64,000 nt of DNA from Mesorhizobium sp. SARCC-RB16n (GCF_008520305.1 NZ_ML703254.1:102482-166481), one strand, 5' to 3'. Numbered from the stretch's first letter, positions 1 to 8,583 are shown. The notes: generated from the letters alone by a model not told the origin. A program made the numbers and translations.

Positions 1-204
1 TCGGCAGCAAGTTCGAACGCCATCGAAACAACAGGCACGCAGTAGATGGGCGCCAAGATCAATCACTTCGTGAAGGATATCCTTGTGGAGGTCTCTGAAA
101 TGCTTCCGGCCGGGACTCAAAGAGAAAAGACGTCAACTGACACACTACCCATCGAGGCGCCGAACTTTCCCCATGATCTGGAACCGGTGATCCGAGCGAC
201 CCCA

Positions 205-3200
205 TCATCCTTGGCGCCGGCTCGGCTGGGCCGCACGCAAGGCGCCGAGCACCGAGCGGACGGCATCGACGTCTGAGCCGCGGGGCTGGGTCGCTGACCT
301 GAAAATCAACCGACCGTGGCGGAACTCGAATCTCGGTGCGTTCTCGAAGCGCCATTCCGATGCCACCGATTTCTTACGGAAGGTGATCGCGATGGCTTCG
401 GGTCCCACATCGATCTTGCTGACGCCCAGTTCCGCCGCGACTATGCGCAACCTACTGAGTTCCAGCAAATCCGCGACTTCGCCGGGCATATCTCCAAACC
501 GGTCCTCGAGCTCTTCGCCGAATGCGTCGACATCCGCCTCGGAGGTCATGCGAGACAGCCTGGCATAAAGACCGACACGCACCGTGGGCTCGCTAACGTA
601 GCTTTCAGGAAAGGCCCCATTTCCCGTGCCGTTGATGTCGGCAAGCTGCTTGTCGGGATCGGCCGTTCCCCCTGCTAACGAGACCGCCCGCTCCAGCAAA
701 TGCTGATAGAGATCCGTTCCGATCAGCTTCATGTGCCCGGCTTGATCTTCGCCGAAGAGGTCTCCTGCCCCGCGCAGGTCGAGGTCCCTTTGGCTGATCG
801 CCAGTCCGGAGCCAAGTCGATCGAGCGCAATCATGGTTGAAAGTCGAGCTTTTGTGCCTTCGGCCAGTTCGACGCCAGGCTCGGTCAGAAGAAAGGCAAT
901 GGCCTGCACCGCTCCCCTTCCGACCCGACCGCGAAGCTGGTGCAACTGCGCCAGACCGAATCTGTCCGCCCGCCAGATCACAATGGTGTTGGCGCGGGGT
1001 ACGTCGAGGCCGCTCTCGATGATGTCTGTGCTCAACAGGACGTCGCCGTCGCCGTCACCGAATCCCACCATGATCTCGTCCAGCTGTTTCCCTTTCATTT
1101 CGCCATGCGCCGTCACAACCGCGAGTTCCGGCACCAGTCTGTCTAGCTGCTCGCCAACCGGATATATGTCCTCGATGCGAGGAACCACCACGAAGCTCTG
1201 CCCGCCCCGGCGAAATTCGCGCAAAAGGGCGGCTCTTACCGAAGCTGGATGGAAAGGCGCCAGGATCGTGCGGACGGGACGTCTTTTGGCGGGGGGAGAG
1301 TTGAGCACACTGACCTCCTGGACACCCGACATCACCGATTGCAGCGTCCGGGGTATCGGCGTGGCGCTCATGCTCAGTGTATGAAGGCGGGGCGCCATGT
1401 TCCGCAGCGCCCGCTTAAACTTGACGCCGAACCGGTGCTCTTCGTCTATCACCAGCAGTCCGAGATTGGCGAAGCTGACGCTTTTGGCCGCCAGGGCCTG
1501 GGTACCCACAACCACCGCGACCTGACCGCTCCGCAGCCGCTCTTTGACCGTTCTCGCCTCCGCCACTCCGATCATTCTTGAAAGGTGGGCGACCTCGAGG
1601 CCAGTTTCCGCAAACCGGCGGCTGAACGTCTCATGGTGCTGCCGTGCCAGCACTGTTGTCGGCGCTATGACCGCAACCTGCTTTCCGCAGAGGGCGGCGG
1701 CGGCGGCGGCACGCAGGGCCACCTCAGTCTTGCCGAAGCCGACGTCGCCGCAGACAAGCCGGTTCATTGTTCTTCCGGACGACAAGTCGTCGAGCACGTC
1801 GCGGATGGCGGCAGCCTGGTCGGGAGTCTCAGTATAGGGAAATTTCGCGGCAAACCGCGCCAGGTCCGAGCGGGAGGGTTTCATGATCTCGGCTGGCTGG
1901 CTGGATCTGGCTTTGGCAAGGCCCACCAGGCGCCTGGCTAGCCTGTCGATCTCGCGCAGCGCAGCCTTGCGTCGGCTGAGCCACCCGTCGCTGTTCAAGC
2001 GATCGAGCGGCACGGCATCGGGTTCCGAGCCGTAGCGCCATATCCGCCCAAATTCATCGACCGGAACCAGCAACGACGCCCCGTCATGATATTCTAGCCT
2101 GACGATATCCCGTTGCTGGCCGGCCAAATCGACCTGTTCGACCGCCGCCAAGACAGCCAGGCCATGATCCTCATGCGCGACGACATCGCCAATGCGCAAC
2201 TCGGGTTCGAGCAGGCTGGTGGCCGCGCTGCCATTTGCCTTCAAGGCAGGACCAAATAGGTCGGTCGCGGTCACGACCGCGATCCAGGATTGCTCGTCGA
2301 CAAACCCGTCATCGAGAACGATTTCGGCCTTGAGAAGAGAGCCCCTTGCGGCCGAACGGATTTGCGGCCAGTCCGCCGCGGCTTCCATCCGCCGACCAAG
2401 CTTCCGATCGAGCAGAAGATCCGCTCGCTTCAGTTCAGGAGCCTCTCCCGTGAACACCACACTGACGCCAGACCTTGTCTGCCTTTCCACAAACTCGGCG
2501 AATTGATCTCGGGATCGCACTTGCTGATAGAATTTGGGAACTCGGGTGGCGGAAACAGTAGGACTTGTTCTGCAGCGTTTACGAACTGCAGCGTCCCATT
2601 CCTCACGCGACAGGTAAAATTGTTCCGGCAAGCGTTTTGCTGGCCCGGCAACCTCCTGCCTGCCGCGATGTGCGTCTTCGATCAGGTCCAGGAACCGGTC
2701 GAGCGGCGGGCCTTCGAGCCCTTCTGGCAAGGAGACCGAGGCGCTGGATGCAAGATCGAAGAACGATGGCATACTGCCATACAAGGCGACAAGGCGTTCT
2801 TCCATCGAGGTCGCGCGCACGGCCGCCAACTCGGGATGGTTCCCCGTTTCAAAGATCAGTTCGGACGCGGGTCCAACCGTGATTGACTCACGCGATTGTT
2901 CGCTAAGCTGGCTGACCGGGTCGTATGTCCTGAGTTCTCGGATACAGCTATCCGGACCGAGGACAACACGAACCGGATGGTCGGCCCCGGCAGGGAAGAT
3001 ATCCATGAGATCGCCCCGAAAGGCTATCTCTCCGGGTTCATCGACTCTCTCATCGACACCGTATCCAACCGCCTCGGCTCTCGTTCGGAAATCATCCGGG
3101 TCGAACTTTTGTCCGGGCTCCAGAATTGTGAAGCCGCTGGCAACGACTGATGCAGGGGGCACCCGCTGCAGAGTTGTCTCGATCGACAGAACCACGACGC

Positions 3201-3546
3201 GCGGACGTTGGGGCTGGATTGCGATCTCCCTCAACGCGAGGAGCCTTTTCCCCATATTGGCGCGTGTCGGCCATACCCTGTCGTAGGGCAGGCAGTCCCA
3301 GGTGGGCAGGAAGATGATCTCCGCGCCCGGCAGAAACTGACGCAGAGCTCCAGCGATATCTTCAGCACTTCGTTCCGAGGCGGCTATGTGAACAATGTAT
3401 TTGTTCGGATTGTCCTCCAGCGAGTCGGCCAGAGCCGCCGCGATTGCCGCAGAAGGCGAGACGCCCTGTTCTCTCGGAAGATCTCTGTCATTCGACGGGT
3501 GGTCGGTCTGCTCGATAATTTTCGTCCGCGAAATAGGTCTGTTCAC
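205..3546 (-). CDS. Mfd-like transcription-repair coupling helicase (GSR-promoted paralogue)
   Basis: SF2 DNA translocase of the Mfd type, expected to release stalled RNA polymerase and recruit nucleotide-excision repair. Of 1113 residues, the first third is UvrB-homology-like, followed by a CarD/RID-like segment (RIGDVVAHEDHGLAVL), a helicase core with Walker A (GDVGFGKTE) and a DEEH box (DEEHRFGV), and a C-terminal TRCF domain. The length is normal for the family. I place the start at GTG 3546 because AAGGTGAG lies 6 nt upstream; an open frame runs on to 3669 but crosses the promoter. An exact EcfG promoter ends about 25 nt upstream. It is probably a stress-specific second copy beside a housekeeping mfd elsewhere, which cannot be checked from this window. 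Confidence 0.9.
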   Translation of the reverse strand: MNRPISRTKIIEQTDHPSNDRDLPREQGVSPSAAIAAALADSLEDNPNKYIVHIAASERSAEDIAGALRQFLPGAEIIFLPTWDCLPYDRVWPTRANMGKRLLALREIAIQPQRPRVVVLSIETTLQRVPPASVVASGFTILEPGQKFDPDDFRTRAEAVGYGVDERVDEPGEIAFRGDLMDIFPAGADHPVRVVLGPDSCIRELRTYDPVSQLSEQSRESITVGPASELIFETGNHPELAAVRATSMEERLVALYGSMPSFFDLASSASVSLPEGLEGPPLDRFLDLIEDAHRGRQEVAGPAKRLPEQFYLSREEWDAAVRKRCRTSPTVSATRVPKFYQQVRSRDQFAEFVERQTRSGVSVVFTGEAPELKRADLLLDRKLGRRMEAAADWPQIRSAARGSLLKAEIVLDDGFVDEQSWIAVVTATDLFGPALKANGSAATSLLEPELRIGDVVAHEDHGLAVLAAVEQVDLAGQQRDIVRLEYHDGASLLVPVDEFGRIWRYGSEPDAVPLDRLNSDGWLSRRKAALREIDRLARRLVGLAKARSSQPAEIMKPSRSDLARFAAKFPYTETPDQAAAIRDVLDDLSSGRTMNRLVCGDVGFGKTEVALRAAAAAALCGKQVAVIAPTTVLARQHHETFSRRFAETGLEVAHLSRMIGVAEARTVKERLRSGQVAVVVGTQALAAKSVSFANLGLLVIDEEHRFGVKFKRALRNMAPRLHTLSMSATPIPRTLQSVMSGVQEVSVLNSPPAKRRPVRTILAPFHPASVRAALLREFRRGGQSFVVVPRIEDIYPVGEQLDRLVPELAVVTAHGEMKGKQLDEIMVGFGDGDGDVLLSTDIIESGLDVPRANTIVIWRADRFGLAQLHQLRGRVGRGAVQAIAFLLTEPGVELAEGTKARLSTMIALDRLGSGLAISQRDLDLRGAGDLFGEDQAGHMKLIGTDLYQHLLERAVSLAGGTADPDKQLADINGTGNGAFPESYVSEPTVRVGLYARLSRMTSEADVDAFGEELEDRFGDMPGEVADLLELSRLRIVAAELGVSKIDVGPEAIAITFRKKSVASEWRFENAPRFEFRHGRLIFRSATQPRGSDVDAVRSVLGALRAAQPSRRQG

Positions 3547-3572
3547 TGAAATCTCACCTTGCACCAGCGGGG

Positions 3573-3597
3573 AACGTGCGCGGAGCAACCCTGTTCC
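3573..3597 (-). promoter_or_regulatory. EcfG-type promoter of the mfd-like gene
   Basis: The minus strand reads GGAAC (3597-3593), 17 nt, then GTT (3575-3573). The expected start of transcription, near 3566, leaves a leader of about 20 nt before GTG 3546. Confidence 0.8.
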
Positions 3598-3828
3598 TGT
3601 GGTGTGCGCTAAAGTGCTCAGGCTAATGCATCTCGCCCGGAAGGGTCCTCGGTTGCGGGATGACGACATGCATAAAATCAGAAGCTTACAGCAGGTCGGG
3701 CGAATCCTATTCGCCGCGACATGCTGTAGTGGCCCCGCCTGCCCTCGGCGGCCGAGTCTGGCGCTCTTAGGACTTGAATCTCGTAGCGCCCAATTACGAC
3801 GGCAGCCAATTCGGATCCCTTCACCGCT

Positions 3829-3853
3829 GGAACTTTTGGCGCGAATAAAAGTT
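3829..3853 (+). promoter_or_regulatory. EcfG-type promoter of the Crp/Fnr regulator
   Basis: GGAAC (3829-3833), 17 nt, GTT (3851-3853). The short distance to TTG 3883 supports that unusual start codon. Confidence 0.8.
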
Positions 3854-3882
3854 CGGTACGCAACACCAGCTAGGTAGCCGTT

Positions 3883-4617
3883 TTGCCCCCCACCTCATCC
3901 TCGGATACACTTATCCGTAAGCTTCAGACCATCTCGGATATTCGAGAGGCTGATATCGCGGTTTTGAAGACCATACCGATTCAGGAGAAGGATTTTTCGG
4001 CCAGCCACGACCTGGTGCGTGAGGGCGACCGTCCCGTTTACTCGTTTGTCGTTCTGGATGGTTTGGTCGGTTCGACCAAATACACCGGCGATGGAAAGCG
4101 ACAGATCACATCCTTCTTCGTCGCCGGGGACATTCCGGATCTGCATGGGCTGCATCTGTCGGTCATGGATTGTAATTTCTCGACCCTGACGCCAGCCCGA
4201 ATGGGGTTCATGCGACACGACGTTCTACGCAACCTTTGCTACCAGCACCCTCGCATCGCTACCGCGTTCTGGCGGTCGACGCTGATCGACGCCGCAATAT
4301 ACAGGGAGTGGGTCACCAATGTTGGAAGACGTGAGGCCTATACCCGCATGGCTCACATTTTGTGCGAACTCATATTTCGCTTGAAATCGGTCGGACGCAT
4401 TCAGGATCACGTCGCGGATATTCCCATAACGCAGGCAGCACTTGGCGACGCGTTGGGTCTGTCAACGGTCCACGTCAACCGGACGCTTCAGGAACTACGA
4501 CGTGAAGGCCTCATCGCCACCACGGGGTCGAGAGTGCATGCAATCGACTGGCCGGGCCTCACTCACGCAGGAGACTTCGACACGACCTACCTGCACCAAG
4601 GGAACCCCGCAGCTTAG
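3883..4617 (+). CDS. Crp/Fnr-family transcriptional regulator
   Basis: A 244-residue regulator with an N-terminal cyclic-nucleotide-type beta barrel (about residues 30-130, including DGLVGSTKYTGDGKRQITSFF) and a C-terminal Crp-type winged helix (about 160-225, with ALGDALGLSTVHVNRTLQELRR). It has none of the Fnr cysteine cluster, so an oxygen-sensing Fe-S role is unlikely; the ligand is unknown. The start is TTG 3883, since no ATG precedes the effector domain and the promoter ends 30 nt upstream. The DUF6894 gene follows 18 nt downstream, probably in the same transcript. Placing a Crp-type factor under EcfG would extend the stress response to a second tier of genes. Confidence 0.88.
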   Translation: MPPTSSSDTLIRKLQTISDIREADIAVLKTIPIQEKDFSASHDLVREGDRPVYSFVVLDGLVGSTKYTGDGKRQITSFFVAGDIPDLHGLHLSVMDCNFSTLTPARMGFMRHDVLRNLCYQHPRIATAFWRSTLIDAAIYREWVTNVGRREAYTRMAHILCELIFRLKSVGRIQDHVADIPITQAALGDALGLSTVHVNRTLQELRREGLIATTGSRVHAIDWPGLTHAGDFDTTYLHQGNPAA

Positions 4618-4635
4618 CGGTGACGGAAGCTCTCG

Positions 4636-4872
4636 ATGGCACGTTTTTTCTTCGACAGCGGCGATCGCGATTTGGTTTTGCAGGATGAGATAGGTGTCGA
4701 ATGCGCTGGCATCGAAGAGGTGCGACGTGCCGGATTCGAGGGCCTTGTCGATCTCACGAGAGACGCACTGAAAAGCGTCGACGGGCAGCAATTGTTCGTC
4801 GAGGTGCGTGATGAAAATGGCGACAAGATCCTGCGGTTGAGCCTCTCACTTCAGATCAGATCGTTGAGATAG
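4636..4872 (+). CDS. Small DUF6894-like protein
   Basis: A 78-residue protein starting MARFFFDSGD with an acidic core and no membrane segment. It resembles the small rhizobial proteins I recall as DUF6894, whose function is unknown. GGAAG lies 6 nt before ATG 4636. A relative is encoded at 51297-51572. It follows the Crp-type gene closely and is probably cotranscribed from its EcfG promoter. Confidence 0.7.
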   Translation: MARFFFDSGDRDLVLQDEIGVECAGIEEVRRAGFEGLVDLTRDALKSVDGQQLFVEVRDENGDKILRLSLSLQIRSLR

Positions 4873-5215
4873 ATTCAAACGCCGATTTCGCTCCAGCCGA
4901 CTGCAGCGTCGATGCGAAGAAAGTTGCTTCAGCGCGGCGCCCGCACCTCCGTTTGGCCAACGCGCCTGTCATCGGACGGCAGGGAGACGACACATCTCAT
5001 CCTGTGACACCGTGTGATGCCTCGGGTGAACTTGGGTCTGGAAGTGGGTCGATCGTTTCAAGCAGGCGGATGCTTTAATCTATGTAAGTGCGCCAAACCG
5101 GCGACCTGATTAGTTGGATCGGTGCCGGGGGAGACACATCCGTCGGTTGTGGTCCCTTCACTGCGCCAGATCAGACCGACGGGAAGAGGGCCCACCTCTC
5201 GGAAGGATCGGTGTG
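4873..5215. other. Intergenic region without a recognised gene
   Basis: No convincing coding frame, terminator or EcfG promoter was found in these 343 bases. They must carry the promoter of the ECF sigma gene at 5216, which therefore does not appear to use the GGAAC-N17-GTT form. Confidence 0.5.
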
Positions 5216-5809
5216 ATGGCTGAACACCGTCGCAAGCTCAACATATCGGGTCACGCTCTTGCGGAGCCGACACAGTCCCCTACCCCTCCTGGCAGTTCAT
5301 CGCCACTAGCTCTTGGGGAACAGACGAGTCTGGTCGACCTTGTTCCGGCATTGCGGGCGTTCGCACGCTCGCTCTGCGGCAGCATCGACGAAGCTGACGA
5401 CCTTGTCCGAGAAACGCTGATCAAAGCGATTGCGGGCCTCGAGGGCCTTGATGGAAGCCGAGTGAGGCCCTGGATCTTCGCAACCATGCGCAGGGTTTCT
5501 TTGGCCAGGCATGGAGGCGCGGCCCCTCAACCTCACGCGTCGTTTGGCTGCCTGTCGGAATCCTCTGCGACCAGCACCCCGGCCTATATGCAAGCCGGTC
5601 CAAAGATAGCTTGTGCCATTGACCGCCTGCCTGGCCCGGAGCGCGAGGCCACAGTTCTGGTTTGCATGCTCGGACTGTCGCATGAAGACGCCGCCGACAT
5701 CTGCGATTGCGACACGGCCACGATCAAAGCCCGGATACGTGATGCAAGGACAAGTATGGCTGTCCTGTTGGGTGCCGAGACGAGCGCCGCGCCGGAGAAA
5801 CCGAATTGA
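5216..5809 (+). CDS. ECF sigma factor (EcfG-like, second copy)
   Basis: A 197-residue sigma-70 family protein with region 2 at about residues 40-95 (LVPALRAFARSLCG then DDLVRETLIKAI) and region 4 at about 140-190 (IDRLPGPEREATVL then DAADICDCDTATIKARI). It would direct RNA polymerase to stress promoters. I chose ATG 5216 because GGAAGGA lies 8 nt upstream; the frame extends back to 5114 without a ribosome-binding site. It is divergent from the EcfG at 45233-45796, with a Pro/Ser-rich N-terminus and a weakly conserved linker, so promoter preference may differ. No GGAAC-N17-GTT precedes it. Confidence 0.82.
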   Translation: MAEHRRKLNISGHALAEPTQSPTPPGSSSPLALGEQTSLVDLVPALRAFARSLCGSIDEADDLVRETLIKAIAGLEGLDGSRVRPWIFATMRRVSLARHGGAAPQPHASFGCLSESSATSTPAYMQAGPKIACAIDRLPGPEREATVLVCMLGLSHEDAADICDCDTATIKARIRDARTSMAVLLGAETSAAPEKPN

Positions 5810-5948
5810 GGGGGCAACTGTGGTGTTTCAAGCCGGCTTCTTGGCAGTTTTTCATATGTCGGCAAATTAGGGAAAGCAGTCACGCAACCGTCCATCACTG
5901 GTGCAGGTAGCCGGTAGCTCGACCGCTGCGGTTTGTTATGCATGACGG

Positions 5949-5973
5949 GGAACCATGATGGAGCCGCCAAGTT
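5949..5973 (+). promoter_or_regulatory. EcfG-type promoter of small gene at 6003
   Basis: GGAAC (5949-5953), 17 nt, GTT (5971-5973), 29 nt before ATG 6003. This is the main reason to accept that ORF as a gene. Confidence 0.78.
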
Positions 5974-6002
5974 CGACCCACGGATAAGCGCGAGTTCTCA
6001 AC

Positions 6003-6257
6003 ATGGAAGAAATCGGCAAGACGCAACAGAAGGCCATTGCCCGTCTCATACCTGAGTGGATTTCATCGGACGCCAGCCGTCGCCAGCTTCGCCAGTTGCT
6101 GGATCTGCCGACTGATGCGGACATGCCCCGCCAGCATCGGTCATTGCTTGACGAACTTGACCGCAGGCTCGACGAGCTTGCCTGCACGAAGACAAATCCG
6201 ACAGGCACCCTATCGGGACGTGTATATTCCAGGACGGTCACGAGGCGGAAGCTCTGA
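6003..6257 (+). CDS. Small stress-promoted protein of unknown function
   Basis: An 84-residue, charged, helix-rich protein with no signal peptide or membrane segment. The middle (RRQLRQLLDLP and LLDELDRRLDELA) could form an amphipathic helix pair. It sits just after the ECF sigma gene and has its own EcfG promoter, so a NepR-like or other regulatory role is conceivable, but the PDR motif of NepR-like proteins is missing. It converges on the small gene at 6275-6463. Confidence 0.6.
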   Translation: MEEIGKTQQKAIARLIPEWISSDASRRQLRQLLDLPTDADMPRQHRSLLDELDRRLDELACTKTNPTGTLSGRVYSRTVTRRKL

Positions 6258-6274
6258 AGACGGAAGACTAGTCG

Positions 6275-6463
6275 TCACCTTCCCAGCGGTTGTCGGGAAA
6301 GCTGTTCAAGTTCGTTCTCGTCCGTGATCCCGGCTTGATAATAAGCCAAGATGCGCGATGCGCGCTGTTCTCGCTCAGTTTCGGTCTCGTTTTTGAGATT
6401 GCTGCGTGCAAGGACGCGGCTCAGTACGGCAAGTTCTGATGGTATGAAGGCATCTCTATGCAT
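6275..6463 (-). CDS. Small conserved rhizobial-type hypothetical protein
   Basis: A 62-residue soluble protein. Its pattern (IPSELAVLSRVLARS, then RASRILAYYQAGITDENEL) matches a type of small helical protein common in rhizobia, with unknown function. The gene at 10733-10978 has a comparable layout. GGGAG precedes ATG 6463 by 10 nt. The EcfG promoter at 6582-6606 gives a leader of about 110 nt containing a potential CCGAGGC/GCCTCGG hairpin. Confidence 0.65.
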   Translation of the reverse strand: MHRDAFIPSELAVLSRVLARSNLKNETETEREQRASRILAYYQAGITDENELEQLSRQPLGR

Positions 6464-6581
6464 CGCATCTCAACTCCCGCGCCATCCGCTTCGGAAGGGG
6501 CCGAGGCGGCCTGAAGCTGCAGATCCCAGCCTCGGGGCCGGAGAGCAAGGATTGTACAACAAGCATTGTCCGGCGCGCCCT

Positions 6582-6606
6582 AACGCTGGACAGGAAAGAA
6601 TGTTCC
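6582..6606 (-). promoter_or_regulatory. EcfG-type promoter of small gene at 6275-6463
   Basis: The minus strand reads GGAAC (6606-6602), 17 nt, GTT (6584-6582). The leader to ATG 6463 is unusually long, about 110 nt. Confidence 0.75.
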
Positions 6607-6799
6607 GCAGGTCTTCGTAGAACGAAGCACAAGGCCAGATCGAACGGAGTAAGCTGCCCTGGTGAACAAGTCCGAGCCAAGCTCCGATCCGTAGATGGAC
6701 GTTCCAGACCTTGGTGCGCGTTTAAACGTTGAGAAACCGGGGTGATGATCCTGTTGCTGCCAAGCACTGCGCCACCGCAACTTCGCGGCGGAGTCATGA

Positions 6800-6880
6800 A
6801 GGCCCGCCTCGACAAAGCCGAGACGGGCCGAAGCTGCTTGACAGCCTCCAGGCCAGACACGAGGGAGGAATGCAGGCCTG
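6800..6880 (-). ncRNA. Candidate stress small RNA A with C-rich loop
   Basis: Transcription from the EcfG promoter at 6887-6911 should start near 6880 and meet a strong hairpin at 6801-6829 after about 80 nt, with no credible coding frame in between. The 5' end can fold as CAGGCC (6880-6875) with GGCCTG (6854-6849), exposing a loop that contains UUCCUCCCUCG. A 5' stem-loop with a CU-rich loop followed by a terminator hairpin recalls the sigma-T-dependent sRNA GsrN of Caulobacter and the anti-Shine-Dalgarno loops of rhizobial sRNAs. The call rests on promoter, fold and terminator only. Confidence 0.5.
6801..6829 (-). terminator. Hairpin ending candidate sRNA A
   Basis: An 11-bp GC-rich inverted repeat (GGCCCGCCTCG with CGAGACGGGCC, one mismatch) with a 7-nt loop. 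The following U run on the minus strand is short, so termination efficiency is uncertain. Confidence 0.5.
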
Positions 6881-6886
6881 CAACCG

Positions 6887-6911
6887 AACCTTGAATTGCA
6901 GCGAATGTTCC
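6887..6911 (-). promoter_or_regulatory. EcfG-type promoter of candidate sRNA A
   Basis: The minus strand reads GGAAC (6911-6907), 17 nt, GTT (6889-6887). No good coding sequence follows before the hairpin at 6801-6829. Confidence 0.72.
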
Positions 6912-6964
6912 TGGGGCTTAAGGAACACTCTTTGCGGCGGCCCGACGGGGCATCGTCTTTTAGC

Positions 6965-7495
6965 TCAAGGTTTCTCCCTATCCCCAGAAGCTTGCTGGAT
7001 CTGCGTCATCACCTGACGGGGATCGACGTTCTCGGCCAGTTGCGACAGTTCCTCGTCGGCCGGTGTCGAGACGTCCAATCGCTCTGTCAAAGCAGCCACC
7101 ATTTCGATGAGCCGCGTGGTTTCGTGCTCATTGAGAAGGCTGATCTGCAAATCCAGCTCCGCTCGGCGCTCGCTGTGTTCAGACATTCTGTTCTGATTGA
7201 TGAGCACGAAAGTGGACAGGAAGATTGCCTCGACCGAGGCGGCCATGGCCAGGATGACGAAGGTCGGATCCCAAGCTGGGACGGCGGGAATGGCGCCAAG
7301 GTTTGCAACAATCCAGGCGACAAGAATTGCAAGGTGCAAATAGACAAAGGTCATGCTTCCCGCAAAGCGCGAAATCGCGCCTGCAATTCGCACCTGAAGG
7401 CCTTCATGCTCCTCCTGTTGTCGCCTGTGGTCGACCAGCGCCTGGATGTTCTGGTGAAGCACCGACTGCATGTCGGCTGAAGGTTGATCGGCCAT
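6965..7495 (-). CDS. DUF1003 family membrane protein
   Basis: A 176-residue inner-membrane protein with two hydrophobic segments at about residues 48-70 (TFVYLHLAILVAWIVANLGA) and 80-100, then a charged helical cytoplasmic tail. This matches the DUF1003 family, whose function is unknown. It lies 29 nt downstream of the hydrolase gene on the same strand and is probably expressed from that gene's EcfG promoter. Confidence 0.82.
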   Translation of the reverse strand: MADQPSADMQSVLHQNIQALVDHRRQQEEHEGLQVRIAGAISRFAGSMTFVYLHLAILVAWIVANLGAIPAVPAWDPTFVILAMAASVEAIFLSTFVLINQNRMSEHSERRAELDLQISLLNEHETTRLIEMVAALTERLDVSTPADEELSQLAENVDPRQVMTQIQQASGDREKP

Positions 7496-7524
7496 ATCAA
7501 AAGCCCGGATGTACCCGTCACTCG

Positions 7525-8496
7525 CTAAGTCGCGGCCGGCGGCCCCAAGGAGTGCCGCCCTGCAATCGTGTGCACCATGGCGACCACCGCCTGCGGAGCA
7601 GTCTGGTGAACCATATGGCCGGCGCCCGGAACCACTTCGAGGAGAGAGCCATCGACCTCCGCGTGCAGACGTCGTGCCTCCCCTTCCGCGTCGAACAGCT
7701 GGTCTTCAGATCCCGCGAGGATGCCGGTCGGCACGGCAATGTGCCCATAGCTGGCCTTCGTCAACAGGGCCGCAGCCAGCATCGAGGCCGACTCCGAACA
7801 AACCGCGCGCAGTTGGGAAGGGCGGCTGGCGATATCTTTTGCGACAGCGGCGAAGTCGGCCGCGACAGCCGCCGGATGAAAGATTTTCTGCATCGCCCAA
7901 GGCCAGGCAAACCTCACAAGCAGCGGCAGCAAGGTGTGGCGAAACGCGGTGCCGACGACCGGCAGAGCCGGAAGCGAGGCCAGCGCAAGATCGAGCCGGG
8001 GCGGCGGATAGTAATAGCCGGAGACCAGCACGATGCCGGCAATCGAAGGAGAATGCCTGCGCGCCAGTTCGAGGCCGATCCAAGCGCCCCACGAATGTCC
8101 AAGGACGAGATATTTCTCTATCCCCAGCCTGCCGGCGGCGGCATGTATAAGGTCGGCTTGCTCGCCAGCAGACCATCGCCTGCCGCGCGACCGTGAGCTT
8201 CGCCCGAAGCCCGGCCGATCAAATGCGAGTACATGGTGGGTCTTTGCCAGCTGATCGAAGATGCCGCTCGACTTGAAATCCTGCGCCATGGATCCGTTGC
8301 CATGCAGCAGAATGAGCGGCATGCCGGTGCCGGCTTCGATAAAATGAAGGCACAGGCCGTCAATCTCCATCACACGCCCATGTGCCGGGCCGGCAAGCGC
8401 CCGTTTGGCGCGAACGTGATTGTATCCGGCAAGTGCCGACAATGCGGCGACAATCAGAACGGTCGAGAGCTTCGGTCCATCCCTGTCGAACGCCAT
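7525..8496 (-). CDS. Membrane-anchored alpha/beta hydrolase
   Basis: A 323-residue alpha/beta-hydrolase-fold enzyme. An N-terminal hydrophobic stretch (VLIVAALSALAGY) likely anchors it in the membrane. The oxyanion-hole motif is LLHGNGSM, the nucleophile elbow is LGHSWGAW, and the catalytic His is in GAGHMVHQ, so the triad looks intact. The substrate cannot be named. I chose ATG 8496 over the longer frame (to 8574) because the EcfG promoter at 8541-8565 would otherwise lie inside the gene. Confidence 0.82.
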   Translation of the reverse strand: MAFDRDGPKLSTVLIVAALSALAGYNHVRAKRALAGPAHGRVMEIDGLCLHFIEAGTGMPLILLHGNGSMAQDFKSSGIFDQLAKTHHVLAFDRPGFGRSSRSRGRRWSAGEQADLIHAAAGRLGIEKYLVLGHSWGAWIGLELARRHSPSIAGIVLVSGYYYPPPRLDLALASLPALPVVGTAFRHTLLPLLVRFAWPWAMQKIFHPAAVAADFAAVAKDIASRPSQLRAVCSESASMLAAALLTKASYGHIAVPTGILAGSEDQLFDAEGEARRLHAEVDGSLLEVVPGAGHMVHQTAPQAVVAMVHTIAGRHSLGPPAAT

Positions 8497-8540
8497 ACCA
8501 ATGCCTGTCAGGAACTGTCTTGTTCGGGTGCCGCCGACCC

Positions 8541-8565
8541 AACCTTCGGAGTGGCAGCTTGTTCC
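8541..8565 (-). promoter_or_regulatory. EcfG-type promoter of hydrolase-DUF1003 operon
   Basis: The minus strand reads GGAAC (8565-8561), 17 nt, GTT (8543-8541), giving a leader of about 38 nt to ATG 8496. Confidence 0.8.
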
Positions 8566-8583
8566 GCTAGGCAAAGATAATGC

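Noticed and set aside
1-204. Short frames at the left edge, including + 46-276
   Set aside because: No motif or start signal; the + frame runs antisense into the Mfd-like gene. A 15-codon tail ending at 48 could be the end of a gene outside the window but cannot be supported.
6456-6860. A 134-codon minus-strand frame after the 6887-6911 promoter
   Set aside because: Composition is not protein-like, and a hairpin at 6801-6829 would stop transcription inside it; I prefer a small RNA.
6921-6945. GGAAC on the + strand near 6921
   Set aside because: No GTT at the right distance and no gene to the right on that strand.
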